Notes: generated by a model from the letters alone, not told the origin. A stretch of DNA of 64,000 nt from Streptomyces dioscori (GCF_003024195.1 NZ_KZ679045.1:1-64000); one strand, 5' to 3'; counted from the stretch's first letter, positions 7,489 through 16,585 are shown. Program-made: numbers and translations.

Positions 7489-8673
7489 GTGACCACCGCC
7501 CAGACCCAGGAACTCGACGTACAGCCGACGCCCCTCGCCCTGCTGCTGCTCGGTCGCGAGGCCGACCCGCGGAGCGAGCGCGGCGTCGAGTGTCCCGGTG
7601 ACCTGCCCTCGCCGTCCGACCCGAACCTGGTGGAGCGCGCCCGCGCCGCCAGGGAGAAGCTCGGCAGCAAGGTGTTCGTGCTCGGTCACCACTACCAGCG
7701 CGACGAGGTCATCCAGTTCGCGGATGTCACGGGCGACTCCTTCAAGCTGGCCAGGGACGCCGCCGCGCGCCCCGAGGCCGAGTACATCGTGTTCTGCGGT
7801 GTGCACTTCATGGCCGAGTCGGCGGACATCCTGACCTCCGACGACCAGAAGGTCGTCCTGCCCGACCTGGCCGCCGGGTGCTCGATGGCCGACATGGCCA
7901 CCGCCGAGCAGGTCGCCGAGTGCTGGGACGTGCTGATCGAGGCGGGGGTGGCCGAGCAGGTCGTGCCCGTCTCGTACATGAACTCCTCCGCGGACATCAA
8001 GGCGTTCACGGGCAAGCACGGCGGCACGATCTGCACGTCGTCCAATGCGAAGAAGGCCCTGGAGTGGGCGTTCGAGCAGGGCGAGAAGGTGCTGTTCCTG
8101 CCCGACCAGCACCTGGGCCGCAACACCGCCGTGCGGGACATGGGGATGTCGCTCGACGACTGTGTCCTCTACAACCCGCACAAGCCCAACGGCGGCCTGA
8201 CCGCCGAGCAGCTGCGGAACGCGAAGATGATCCTGTGGCGCGGGCACTGCTCGGTGCACGGCCGCTTCTCGGTGGAGTCGGTGGAGGACGTCCGCGCCCG
8301 GATACCCGGCGTGAACGTGCTGGTGCACCCCGAGTGCAAGCACGAGGTCGTGAGCGCGGCGGACTACGTGGGATCCACGGAGTACATCATCAAGGCGCTG
8401 GAGGCGGCTCCGGCCGGCTCGAAGTGGGCCATCGGTACGGAGCTGAATCTCGTCCGCCGCCTGGCGAACCGGTTCGCGCCCGAGGGCAAGGAGGTCGTCT
8501 TCCTCGACAAGACGGTCTGCTTCTGCTCGACGATGAACCGGATCGACCTGCCGCACCTGGTCTGGACCCTGGAGTCCCTGGCCGAGGGGAATCTCGTCAA
8601 CCGCATCGAGGTCGACCGCGAGACGGAGCAGTTCGCGAAGCTGGCGCTGGAACGGATGCTGGCGCTGCCGTAA
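7489..8673 (+). CDS. nadA: Quinolinate synthase
   Basis: NadA condenses iminoaspartate with dihydroxyacetone phosphate to quinolinate, the committed step of de novo NAD synthesis. The 394-residue protein has the N-terminal GHHYQRDEV motif and candidate [4Fe-4S] cysteines in AGCSMADM (Cys131), WRGHCSVH and VCFCSTMN. GTG at 7489 is chosen because AGAAAGGG lies 8 nt upstream and the family N-terminus fits; the upstream open frame to 7393 would include the promoter. nadB and nadC are not adjacent, so the pathway is split. Its neighbour ErpA may supply the cluster. Confidence 0.95.
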   Translation: MTTAQTQELDVQPTPLALLLLGREADPRSERGVECPGDLPSPSDPNLVERARAAREKLGSKVFVLGHHYQRDEVIQFADVTGDSFKLARDAAARPEAEYIVFCGVHFMAESADILTSDDQKVVLPDLAAGCSMADMATAEQVAECWDVLIEAGVAEQVVPVSYMNSSADIKAFTGKHGGTICTSSNAKKALEWAFEQGEKVLFLPDQHLGRNTAVRDMGMSLDDCVLYNPHKPNGGLTAEQLRNAKMILWRGHCSVHGRFSVESVEDVRARIPGVNVLVHPECKHEVVSAADYVGSTEYIIKALEAAPAGSKWAIGTELNLVRRLANRFAPEGKEVVFLDKTVCFCSTMNRIDLPHLVWTLESLAEGNLVNRIEVDRETEQFAKLALERMLALP

Positions 8674-8706
8674 CCGTTCGTCTGCGGCCCCGGTGGGGGC
8701 TGATCG

Positions 8707-8785
8707 CGCAGTTCCCCGCGCCCCTAAAAGCAAAAGACTGCGCCGTTCCTCGCGCCCCTACTCGGTAGGGGCGCGGGGAACGGCG
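8707..8785. repeat. Family A repeat (two forward, one reverse core)
   Basis: Forward cores at 8707-8725 and 8741-8759 are followed by a reverse core at 8767-8785. The second and third form a tight stem with TACTCGGTA as loop. The element lies exactly between the convergent 3' ends of nadA and the RND exporter gene, where it could act as a shared terminator although it has no T-run. Confidence 0.9.
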
Positions 8786-8796
8786 CAATCGGTGAC

Positions 8797-11700
8797 CTAC
8801 ACCCCCACTGCCTCCCGCTCGGCGGCAGCCGTCCGCTTCGCGGACTTCTTCTCCGCGCGGCGCTCCTTGCGGAGCTCCACCATCGCGTACAGCGTCGGTA
8901 CGAGCAGCAGCGTCAGCAGCGTCGATGTGATCAGACCGCCGATCACGACCACCGCGAGCGGCTGGGCGATGAAGCCGCCCTCGCCGGTGATGCCCAGGGC
9001 CATCGGCAGCAGGGCGAAGATGGTCGCCAGGGCCGTCATGAGGATCGGGCGGAGACGGTGCCTGCCGCCCTCGATCACGGCCTCCACGACCCCGTACCCC
9101 TGCTTGCGGTACTGGTTGATCAGGTCGATCAGCACGATCGCGTTGGTGACGACGATGCCGATGAGCATCAGCATGCCGATCAGCGACGGCACGCCCAGCG
9201 GGGTGCCGGTCACCAGGAGCAGACCGATCGCTCCCGTCGCCGCGAACGGGATCGAGACGAGCAGGATCAGCGGCTGGATCAGCGACCGGAAGGTCGCCAC
9301 CAGCAGCATGAACACGATCGCGATCGCCGCGAGCATCGCGAGGCCGAGGGACGCGAACGCGTCGTCCTGGTCCTCGGAGACACCGCCGATGGACGCCGTG
9401 GCCCCGGCCGGCAGCTTCAGCTTGTCGAGCTTCGTCGTCAGCTCGTTGCTGACCGCGCCGGTGTTGTCGCCGGTCGGCTTGGCCGTGATGGTGGCCGCGC
9501 GCTGACCGTCGATGCGGGTCATCGACACCGGGCCGTCGACCAGCTTCACCGTCGCGATGTCGCCGAGCTTCACCGGACCGAGCTTGAGGTTCTTCAGCTC
9601 GGCCAGCGTCGCGGCGGGCTTCGCCGACTTGATGACGACGTCCCGCTCGGTGTCGTCGAGGATCGCCTTGCCGCTGGTGGTGCCGCGGACGGCCTGGCCG
9701 ACGGCCGCGCCGAGCGTGGCGTCGTTGAACCCGGCGGCGGCGGCCTTGTCGTTGGCCTTGACGGAGATGCGCGGCACCGACTGGGCGAGGTCGCTGGTCA
9801 CGTCGGTGACGTCGTCCAGCTTCGCGACCTCGTCGCGGACCTTCTCCGCCGCCTCGCGCAGCACCTCGCCGTCGGCGGACTTCACCACGACGCTCAGGTC
9901 CTGGCTGCCGAAGCCGTCACCGGCCGCGACCGTCGTCGTACCGATCCCGGAGAGCTTGCCGAGCCCCTCCTCGATGCTGTCCTGCACGTCGTCGAAGGAG
10001 GCCGAGTCGGCGACCTTCACGGTGTACGAGGCCTGGTTGGTGTCCGTGCCCCCGCCGAACGCGGCCATGAAGCCGGAGGAGCCGATCGTGACCTGGTAGT
10101 CCTCGACGCCCTTGACGCCGGCGAGCATCCGCTCGACCTTCTTCGCCTGCGCGTCGGTCGCGGCCAGGCTGGTGCCGGGCTTCAGCTCCTGCTTGACGGA
10201 GAGGACCTCCTGGTCGCCCGGGTCGAAGAAGTTCGTCTTCAGCAGGGGCGTCATGCCGAACGTACCGAGGAGCACGACCACCGCGATGGCCACACTGGTG
10301 AGGCGGCGGCGGGTGGCGAAGCGCAGGACGGGGACGTAGAAGCGCTGGAGGCGGCTGCGGGCCTCCTTCTCCTCGGCCTTGCGGCGGGCCTCCTCCGGGT
10401 CGGCCCCGCGTACGTCCTTGGGGGCGCGCAGGAACCAGTACGACAGGACGGGGACGACCGTCAGCGAGACGAGCAGCGAGGCCAGCAGGGCCGCGGTGAC
10501 CGTCAGGGAGAACGAGCCGAAGAGCTCGCCGACCACACCGCCGGTCAGACCGATGGGCAGGAAGACCGCGACCGTGGTGAGCGTCGAGGCGGTGACCGCG
10601 CCCGCGACCTCGCGTACCGCCTTGAGGATCGCCTCCTGGCGCTCCTCGCCGTAGCCGAGGTGCCGCTTGATGTTCTCCAGGACCACGATCGAGTCGTCGA
10701 CGACCCGGCCGATGGCGATGGTCAGGGCGCCCAGCGTGAGGACGTTGAGCGATTCGTCGCGGACCCACAGCACGATCAGCGCGAGGACGACCGACATCGG
10801 GATGGAGACCGCGGTGACCAGCGTCGAGCGGACCGACGCCAGGAAGACCAGGATCACCAGGACCGCGAAGAGCAGTCCGAGAGCGCCTTCGGTGGTCAGG
10901 CCCGCGATGGACTTGGAGACGGCGGGGCCCTGGTCGCTGACGACCGTCAGGGTGGCGCCGGAACCGAGGTCCTTGCGCAGGCCGGGCAGCTTGTCCTGGA
11001 CGTCGTCGGAGACCGCGACCGCGCTGCCGTCGTGGTCCATGGTGACGGAGATCGCGAGGCTGGGCTTGCCGTCGGTGCGGGTGATGGACTCCGTCCTGGC
11101 GGGCTTCTCCGCGACGGTGGCGACGGAGGCGAGTCGTACGGGCTTCTTGCCGCCGCCCGCGCCTTCGCCCCCGCCCGTGACCATCAGGTCCTCGATCTGC
11201 TTCAGCGAGGTGAAGCCGCCGCCGACCTGGACGGTGCGGTTGCTGCCGTCCTCGTCGAAGGACCCGGCCGGTACGGTCGCGCCGCCCGCCTGGAGGGCCT
11301 GGCCGAGCGCGGCCGTGGTCAGCCCCGCCTTCGCCAGCTTCGCGTCGTCGGGCGTGACCGCGACCTCAAGGTCCCGTACGCCGTCGACCGTGACCTGGGC
11401 GACGCCGTCGATGTCCTTCAGCGCGGGGACGACCGTACGGTCCAGCTGGTCCGAGAGGGCCTGCTGGTCCTTGCCGGAGGTGACGGCGAGGACCACGGTC
11501 GGGATGTCGTCGGTCGAACCGGCGACCACCTGCGGGTCCACGTCGTCCGGGAGCTGGGCGCGGGCGCGGTTCACGGCCTGCTGGACGTCGGCGACGATCC
11601 GGGCGGAGTCGTTGCCGTAGTCGAAGGAGGCCATGATCAGGGCGTTGCCCTCACTGGCCGTGGAGGTGACGCCGGAGATCCCGTCGACCGCTTCGAGGTT

Positions 11701-11910
11701 GTCCTCGATGGGCTCGACGACCTGCTTCTCGACCACGTCGGGGGACGCGCCCTGGTACGGCGCCAGGACCGACACCATGGGCAGTTCGATGGTGGGCAGC
11801 AGCTGCTGCTTGAGTTGCGGTATCGCTATCGCCCCGAAGACGAGCGCGATGATCGACATCAGCCCGATGAGGGCACGCTGGGCGAGGCTGAAGCGGGACA
11901 GCCAGGACAT
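8797..11910 (-). CDS. RND-superfamily efflux transporter (AcrB/HAE1-like)
   Basis: A 1037-residue inner-membrane exporter driven by proton flow. It has the RND layout: one helix at 13-31, a large external loop, six helices, then a second loop and six helices. The paired aspartates for proton relay are seen in GRVVDDSIVVLENI near residue 400. Several loop segments are Lys/Asp/Gly-rich. No membrane-fusion partner or outer-membrane channel gene is adjacent, as expected for a Gram-positive. The gene lies downstream of the kinase-regulator pair on the same strand after a 218-bp gap, so those may control it. The substrate is unknown. Confidence 0.9.
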   Translation of the reverse strand: MSWLSRFSLAQRALIGLMSIIALVFGAIAIPQLKQQLLPTIELPMVSVLAPYQGASPDVVEKQVVEPIEDNLEAVDGISGVTSTASEGNALIMASFDYGNDSARIVADVQQAVNRARAQLPDDVDPQVVAGSTDDIPTVVLAVTSGKDQQALSDQLDRTVVPALKDIDGVAQVTVDGVRDLEVAVTPDDAKLAKAGLTTAALGQALQAGGATVPAGSFDEDGSNRTVQVGGGFTSLKQIEDLMVTGGGEGAGGGKKPVRLASVATVAEKPARTESITRTDGKPSLAISVTMDHDGSAVAVSDDVQDKLPGLRKDLGSGATLTVVSDQGPAVSKSIAGLTTEGALGLLFAVLVILVFLASVRSTLVTAVSIPMSVVLALIVLWVRDESLNVLTLGALTIAIGRVVDDSIVVLENIKRHLGYGEERQEAILKAVREVAGAVTASTLTTVAVFLPIGLTGGVVGELFGSFSLTVTAALLASLLVSLTVVPVLSYWFLRAPKDVRGADPEEARRKAEEKEARSRLQRFYVPVLRFATRRRLTSVAIAVVVLLGTFGMTPLLKTNFFDPGDQEVLSVKQELKPGTSLAATDAQAKKVERMLAGVKGVEDYQVTIGSSGFMAAFGGGTDTNQASYTVKVADSASFDDVQDSIEEGLGKLSGIGTTTVAAGDGFGSQDLSVVVKSADGEVLREAAEKVRDEVAKLDDVTDVTSDLAQSVPRISVKANDKAAAAGFNDATLGAAVGQAVRGTTSGKAILDDTERDVVIKSAKPAATLAELKNLKLGPVKLGDIATVKLVDGPVSMTRIDGQRAATITAKPTGDNTGAVSNELTTKLDKLKLPAGATASIGGVSEDQDDAFASLGLAMLAAIAIVFMLLVATFRSLIQPLILLVSIPFAATGAIGLLLVTGTPLGVPSLIGMLMLIGIVVTNAIVLIDLINQYRKQGYGVVEAVIEGGRHRLRPILMTALATIFALLPMALGITGEGGFIAQPLAVVVIGGLITSTLLTLLLVPTLYAMVELRKERRAEKKSAKRTAAAEREAVGV

Positions 11911-12128
11911 GGGTGACGGGTCTCTCTTCTGTTGCTTGAGGCGGTTGCCTGTGTGACTGGAGGCTGTTGCCTGGGTGTGGGGAGCGGCGCGGTGGGCTCT
12001 GCTGAGCGGATGGGCTCATGTGAGCGTCCGCCTATCACTCTGAGCCATGGGTGGGGCCACTCCCCTCGCCCCCAGGTCCCGTTTCCTTATACGGCGCATA
12101 CCGCGCCCGCAGTACGTACGGGTGGAGC

Positions 12129-12806
12129 TCACTCCACCCTTGGGCGTACCAGTCCGGACTCGTAGGCGATCACCACGAGTTGGGCCCTGTCACGGGCTCC
12201 CAGCTTGGCCATGGCCCGGTTGACGTGCGTCTTCACGGTGAGCGGACTGACTTCCAGACGCTCGGCGATCTCGTCGTTGGAGTGCCCGCCGGCGACCTGG
12301 ACGAGGACCTCGCGCTCGCGGACGGTGAGTGCTTCGAGGCGTTCGGCGCGGGCGGGGTCGCGGTCGTCGTCGCCGCCCTGCGCGAGGAACTTCGCGATCA
12401 GCCCCTTGGTGGCGGCGGGCGACAGCAGGGCGTCGCCGGCCGCCGCGACGCGGATGGCGTTGAGCAGTTCCTCCGGCTCGGAGCCCTTGCCGAGGAAGCC
12501 GGAGGCGCCGGCGCGCAGCGACTGCACCACGTACTCGTCGACCTCGAAGGTCGTCAGCATGACGACGCGCACCTGGGCGAGGCCGGGGTCGGCACTGATG
12601 AGCCGGGTCGCGGCCAGTCCGTCGGTGCCGGGCATGCGGATGTCCATCAGGACGACGTCGGCCCGCTCCTCGCGGGCGAGACGGACCGCCTCCGCGCCGT
12701 CCGAGGCCTCTCCGACCACCTCCATGTCGGGCTCGGAGTCGACCAGGACGCGAAAGGCGCTGCGCAGCAGGGCCTGGTCGTCGGCGAGCAGGACACGGAT
12801 CGTCAT
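12129..12806 (-). CDS. NarL/LuxR-type response regulator
   Basis: A 225-residue DNA-binding partner of the adjacent kinase. The receiver domain (1-120) has the acidic pair Asp9/Asp10, the phospho-acceptor Asp55 in VVLMDIRMPG, and a conserved Lys near 107. A LuxR helix-turn-helix fills about 158-220 (TVREREVLVQVAGGHSNDEI). Its ATG overlaps the kinase stop by 4 nt, so the pair is translationally coupled. The next gene downstream is the RND exporter, a plausible target. Confidence 0.93.
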   Translation of the reverse strand: MTIRVLLADDQALLRSAFRVLVDSEPDMEVVGEASDGAEAVRLAREERADVVLMDIRMPGTDGLAATRLISADPGLAQVRVVMLTTFEVDEYVVQSLRAGASGFLGKGSEPEELLNAIRVAAAGDALLSPAATKGLIAKFLAQGGDDDRDPARAERLEALTVREREVLVQVAGGHSNDEIAERLEVSPLTVKTHVNRAMAKLGARDRAQLVVIAYESGLVRPRVE

Positions 12807-14110
12807 ACGGGGTTCCCCTTGGCTGCCTCGGTCGTGGACGCGGTGGCTGTCGTGGAAGCGGTGGCCTTCGCGGACGCGGTGGCTGTGGTAGACGCGGTGG
12901 CTCCGGCGCGGCTCTTGACCGGCAGGATCGCATGCACCCGGAAGCCGCCTCCGTATCGGGGTCCCGCGCTGCAGGTGCCGCCGAGCGCGGTGACCCGCTC
13001 GCGCATGCCGAGCAGTCCGTGACCGCCGTTCTCCTCCAGACGGGCGGGCGCGTCATCGCCGGGGCCGTTGTCGAGGACGGTGATCTCCACGTTCGGGCCC
13101 ACCCGCACGACGCTGACCTCGGCCTTCGCCTCCTGGCCCGCATGCTTGCGCACATTGGTGAGGGCTTCCTGGATGACGCGGTACGCGGCCAGGTCGACGG
13201 CCGCCGGCAGGGCCGTGCCCTGGTCGGTGCGGGCCACTTCGACGGGCAGGCCCGCGCTGCGGAAGGTGCCGACCAGCTCTTCGAGGCGGTGCAGGCCCGG
13301 GGCCGGTTCGGTGGGGGCCTCCGGGTCGCCCGACTGCCTCAGCAGGCCGACCGTGGCGCGGAGTTCGTTGAGCGCGGAGCGGCTCGCCTCACGGACGTGG
13401 GCCAGGGCCTCCTTCGCCTGGTCGGGTCGCTTGTCCATGACGTGCGCGGCGACTCCGGCCTGCACATTGACCAGGGCGATGTGGTGGGCGACGACGTCGT
13501 GCAGATCGCGGGCGATACGCAGGCGTTCCTCCGCGACGCGGCGGCGGGCCTCCTCCTCACGGGTGCGTTCGGCCCGCTCGGCGCGCTCCCTGATGGCGTG
13601 CACGAAGGCGCGGCGGCTGCGGACCGCGTCGCCCGCGGCGGCGGCCATGCCCGTCCAGGCGAAGATTCCCAGGTTCTCCTGGGCGTACCAGGGCAGAGGG
13701 CCCGCGAGCATGGCGAAGGCGGTCAGGACCGTCATCGTGAGCAGGCCCACGCGCCACGTGGTGGGGCGGTCGGTCGCGGCGGCGACGGTGTACAGGGCGA
13801 CCACGGCGGACATCGCCACGGGGGCGCGGGGGTCGCCCGTCACGAACTCCACGACGGACAGGGCGCCGGTCGCGGCGAGGACCCCGAGCGGGTGCCTGCG
13901 GCGGAGGACCAGGGTGGCCGCGGCGAGCAGCATGAGGGTGAGGCCGAGGGCGTCGGGGGCGCGGGTGCCCCACATCGTGCCGCCGTGCCGACCGTTCGGC
14001 TCCGCGAAGGAGCCGGCCAGCATGCAGGCGAGGACCGCGGTGGCGAGAGTGGCGTCGGCGACGAGGGGGTGGGACCGCAGCCAGGTCCTTGCGCGCGTCA
14101 GTGTGCTCAC
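12803..14110 (-). CDS. Sensor histidine kinase with a repetitive C-terminal tail
   Basis: A 435-residue membrane kinase of the NarX/DesK class. Four to six helices lie within residues 20-160, followed by a coiled segment rich in Arg/Glu, the HisKA_3 box RIARDLHDVVAHH with His204, and an HATPase domain ending near the GLLGMRERV box at about 370. After the catalytic domain the protein carries a low-complexity tail of Ala, Thr and Ser encoded by 18-bp repeats. No extracytoplasmic sensor domain is evident, so the signal may come from the membrane. GTG start at 14110. Confidence 0.92.
   Translation of the reverse strand: MSTLTRARTWLRSHPLVADATLATAVLACMLAGSFAEPNGRHGGTMWGTRAPDALGLTLMLLAAATLVLRRRHPLGVLAATGALSVVEFVTGDPRAPVAMSAVVALYTVAAATDRPTTWRVGLLTMTVLTAFAMLAGPLPWYAQENLGIFAWTGMAAAAGDAVRSRRAFVHAIRERAERAERTREEEARRRVAEERLRIARDLHDVVAHHIALVNVQAGVAAHVMDKRPDQAKEALAHVREASRSALNELRATVGLLRQSGDPEAPTEPAPGLHRLEELVGTFRSAGLPVEVARTDQGTALPAAVDLAAYRVIQEALTNVRKHAGQEAKAEVSVVRVGPNVEITVLDNGPGDDAPARLEENGGHGLLGMRERVTALGGTCSAGPRYGGGFRVHAILPVKSRAGATASTTATASAKATASTTATASTTEAAKGNPV
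12834..12905. repeat. 18-bp tandem repeat inside the kinase gene
   Basis: Four consecutive 18-bp units occupy 12834-12851, 12852-12869, 12870-12887 and 12888-12905, each close to GTGGACGCGGTGGCTGTC. The unit is a multiple of three, so it adds six residues per copy (such as TATAST) to the C-terminal tail of the kinase. Confidence 0.85.
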
Positions 14111-14194
14111 GCTTCTTTACGGTACGGGGCCCTGGCGGGGGCGGGGGGTTCGGCTACGGCCTCGGCTTCGGCTGGGGCCGATGGGGGCTTGTTG

Positions 14195-14437
14195 CGCAGT
14201 TCCCCGCGCCCCTGGGGGGGGTGGGGGCCTCGCGGAGAGGGTTCGCTGCGGACCGTGGGGGTTGGCCGCGCCGTTCCCCGCGCCCCTCAGGGGGGTGGGG
14301 GCGGGGCGGAGGGTTCGCCTGCGGGCCCGGTGGGGGTTGGCCGCGCCGTTCCCCGCGCCCCTCAGGGGGGTGGGGGTGGGGCGGAGAATTCACCTGCGGG
14401 CCCGGTGGGGGCTGAGCGCGCCGTTCCCCGCGCCCCT
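14195..14437. repeat. Tandem array of four forward family A cores
   Basis: Cores start at 14195, 14269, 14344 and 14419, a period of 74-75 bp. The intervening sequence is also repeated: GGGTTCGCCTGCGGGCCCGG and GGTGGGGGTTGGCCGCGC words recur. All four point the same way. They fill the 409-bp gap between the start of the kinase gene and the stop of pspAA, so they sit between co-directional minus-strand genes. A family B fragment, TGTCCGGCGTTTGAGGG, follows at 14476-14492. Confidence 0.9.
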
Positions 14438-14519
14438 GAAAAGCGGGGCTGCGCCCCGGCCTTTCGTTTTTGGCCTGTCCGGCGTTTGAGGGCCGGGGGT
14501 TCGGGGGCGAAAGGGAACG

Positions 14520-14798
14520 TCAGCCGGGGAGCAGGCCGTCGTCCGTCAGGAGTTCTCGGACTTCCGACAGCGTCGCGTCCGCGGACGGGAGGATCAGTTC
14601 CGACGGTTCCAGCGAGTCGTCCGGGAGCGGCGCCCCCAGACGACGCACCGCGTCGAGCAGCGCCCCCAGCGTCCGCCGGAACCCCTCCTCGTCCCCGGCC
14701 CGAGTCTCCGCGAGGAGCTCGTCGTCCAGCTCGTTCAGCTCGGCGAGGTGCCCGTCGTCCAGCCTCACCTGTCCCTCCCCCATGATCCGTACGATCAT
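14520..14798 (-). CDS. PspA-associated protein PspAA
   Basis: A 92-residue acidic protein that begins MIVRIMGEGQ and has two short helical halves joined by a loop, as in the PspAA family found next to actinobacterial PspA. It ends with DDGLLPG. The start ATG at 14798 lies 40 bp after the pspA stop, so the two are probably one operon of the envelope-stress (phage-shock) response. The biochemical role of PspAA is not settled; it is thought to assist PspA. Confidence 0.8.
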   Translation of the reverse strand: MIVRIMGEGQVRLDDGHLAELNELDDELLAETRAGDEEGFRRTLGALLDAVRRLGAPLPDDSLEPSELILPSADATLSEVRELLTDDGLLPG

Positions 14799-14837
14799 GA
14801 CGCCCTCCTCGGCGTGGGACGCTCCCGCGTTCTGCGG

Positions 14838-15635
14838 CTACTGCTTGTCGAAGCGCGGGGTGTCCGACTTCGACGGCTGCTGGGACTGAGTCTGCCCCTG
14901 ACCGCCCTCGATCGCCTGCTGGGACGAGGACCCCCCGGCCAGTTCGGCCTTCATCCGCTGCAGTTCGAGCTCGACGTCCGTACCCCCGGACAGCCGGTCC
15001 AGCTCGCTCTGGATGTCGTCCTTGGCGAGCCCGGAGTGGTCGTCGAGCGCGCCGGAGGCGAGCAGCTCGTCGATGGCACCGGCCCGCGCCTGGAGCTGCG
15101 CGGTCTTGTCCTCGGCCCGCTGGATGGCCATCCCGACGTCGCCCATCTCCTCGGAGATGCCGGAGAAGGCCTCACCGATCCGGGTCTGCGCCTGGGCGGC
15201 CGTGTACGTCGCCTTGATCGTCTCCTTCTTCGTACGGAAGGCGTCGACCTTGGCCTGGAGTCGCTGCGCGGCGAGGGTGAGCTTCTCCTCCTCGCCCTGC
15301 AGGGTCTGGTGCTGCGTCTCCAGATCGGTCACCTGCTGCTGGAGGGCGGCCCGGCGGGACAGCGCCTCACGGGCGAGGTCCTCACGGCCGAGCGCGAGCG
15401 CCTTGCGCCCCTGGTCCTCCAGTTTGGAGGACTGGCCCTGCAGCTGGTTCAGCTGCAGTTCCAGGCGCTTGCGGGAGGTCGCCACGTCGGCGACGCCGCG
15501 GCGCACCTTCTGCAGCAGCTCCAGCTGTTTCTGGTACGAGTAGTCGAGGGTTTCGCGCGGGTCCTCGGCCCGGTCAAGGGCCTTGTTCGCCTTCGCGCGG
15601 AAGATCATCCCCATACGCTTCATGACACCGCTCAT
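14838..15635 (-). CDS. pspA: Phage shock protein A (PspA/IM30 family)
   Basis: A 265-residue membrane-stress protein expected to coat and stabilise the inner membrane. Almost the whole length after residue 10 is coiled coil, with heptad-rich runs of Gln/Leu/Glu/Arg. The N-terminal amphipathic segment MSGVMKRMGMIF and the signature AEDPRETLDYSY are typical. The C-terminal 30 residues are Gln/Ser-rich and disordered. The ATG at 15635 is preferred over the frame's further start at 15713 because it gives the family N-terminus; an ATG four codons further in is possible. Confidence 0.93.
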   Translation of the reverse strand: MSGVMKRMGMIFRAKANKALDRAEDPRETLDYSYQKQLELLQKVRRGVADVATSRKRLELQLNQLQGQSSKLEDQGRKALALGREDLAREALSRRAALQQQVTDLETQHQTLQGEEEKLTLAAQRLQAKVDAFRTKKETIKATYTAAQAQTRIGEAFSGISEEMGDVGMAIQRAEDKTAQLQARAGAIDELLASGALDDHSGLAKDDIQSELDRLSGGTDVELELQRMKAELAGGSSSQQAIEGGQGQTQSQQPSKSDTPRFDKQ

Positions 15636-15988
15636 GGGCTTCGCGCGCCCCCTTCTGACGGACTCCGGCTCCAGCGACTGCAACAGAACCCACAGTACGG
15701 GCCCTGCATCCATTACCGCACTGTTCGGGGACGGATGCGCTCATCCCCAAGGACGACTGATGACGATCTTGCTCCGGCGTAGGGAGTAGGCGTCCCCCCA
15801 GGGGTTCACCCCGGGTCCGATCCGGGTCGGTTCCCGGTTCGCTCCGGAGCCGTCCCCGGGACGCCACGCGCAACCGCACGCCACCACCCCATTTCAGGCC
15901 TCCTGTCCCCCTACAGACGACCGGTGTTGCCGGATCGTTCCCCACTCGGCTGACGTCCATGCCTCCGCACCCCTTACCCTTGGGTTTT
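15636..15988. other. 353-bp divergent gap between pspA and the DUF3043 gene
   Basis: No gene is seen. GTTCCCGGTTCGCTCCGGAG and neighbouring GGTCCGATCCGGGTCGG words near 15805-15860 form imperfect inverted repeats of CCGG-rich sequence. TACCCT at 15976-15981 lies 7 nt before the GTG of the next gene and may be its -10 element. Envelope-stress control of pspA would be expected to act here, but no operator is certain. Confidence 0.3.
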
Positions 15989-16585
15989 GTGTTCCGTAGC
16001 CGCGCCAAAGACGAGAAGGCCCACGCCGACAAGGCGTCGGTGACCGACTCCCCTCAGATCCGTGACCCGCAGGCCCCCAAGGGCAGGCCCACTCCCAAGC
16101 GCAGTGAGGCCCAGTCCCAGCGCCGCAGCGTCGCCAATACGCCGACGTCGCGCAAGGAGGCCTCCAAGCGGCAGCGCGACGAGCGCCGCGCCCACATGGA
16201 GAAGCAGCGCCAGGCGCTGGCCAGCGGCGACGAGCGTTATCTGCCCGCCCGTGACAAGGGCCCGGTGCGCAAGCTCGCGCGTGACTTCATCGACTCGCGG
16301 TTCTGCATCGCCGAGTTCTTCCTGCCGCTCGCGGTGGTCATCCTCGTCCTGAGCATGGTCCGCATCGCGCAGCTGCAGAACGTCGCGCTGCTGATGTGGC
16401 TCTTCGTGATCGTGCTGATCGTGCTCGACTCGGTCGGCATCGCGATCCGCCTGAAGAAGCAGCTGGCCGCCCGCTTCCCGGACGAGCCCCGGCGCGGCGC
16501 TGTCGCGTACGCGCTGATGCGCAGCCTCCAGATGCGTCGCCTCCGGCTGCCGAAGCCGCAGGTCAAGCGCGGAGAGCGGCCCTGA
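15989..16585 (+). CDS. DUF3043 membrane protein
   Basis: A 198-residue protein of the actinobacterial DUF3043 family. Residues 1-85 are cytoplasmic, strongly basic and probably disordered (PKRSEAQSQRRS, EASKRQRDERRAHMEKQRQ). Two membrane helices follow at about 105-126 and 132-155, then a basic C-terminal tail. The GTG at 15989 (MFRSRAKDEK) is chosen; the in-frame ATG ten codons earlier would add a proline-rich stretch. There is no Shine-Dalgarno, but TACCCT lies 7 nt upstream. The function is unknown; the stop overlaps the next gene. Confidence 0.85.
   Translation: MFRSRAKDEKAHADKASVTDSPQIRDPQAPKGRPTPKRSEAQSQRRSVANTPTSRKEASKRQRDERRAHMEKQRQALASGDERYLPARDKGPVRKLARDFIDSRFCIAEFFLPLAVVILVLSMVRIAQLQNVALLMWLFVIVLIVLDSVGIAIRLKKQLAARFPDEPRRGAVAYALMRSLQMRRLRLPKPQVKRGERP

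Noticed and set aside
9058..11916. A 952-codon open frame on the plus strand opposite the RND exporter gene
   Set aside because: It is an antisense shadow of high-GC coding DNA: Arg/Asp/Gly-rich, no domains, while the minus frame encodes a full RND transporter.
14195..14437. Regular 75-bp spacing of identical cores, which at first looks like a CRISPR array
   Set aside because: Spacers are also repeated, cores occur in both orientations all over the window, and there are no cas genes.
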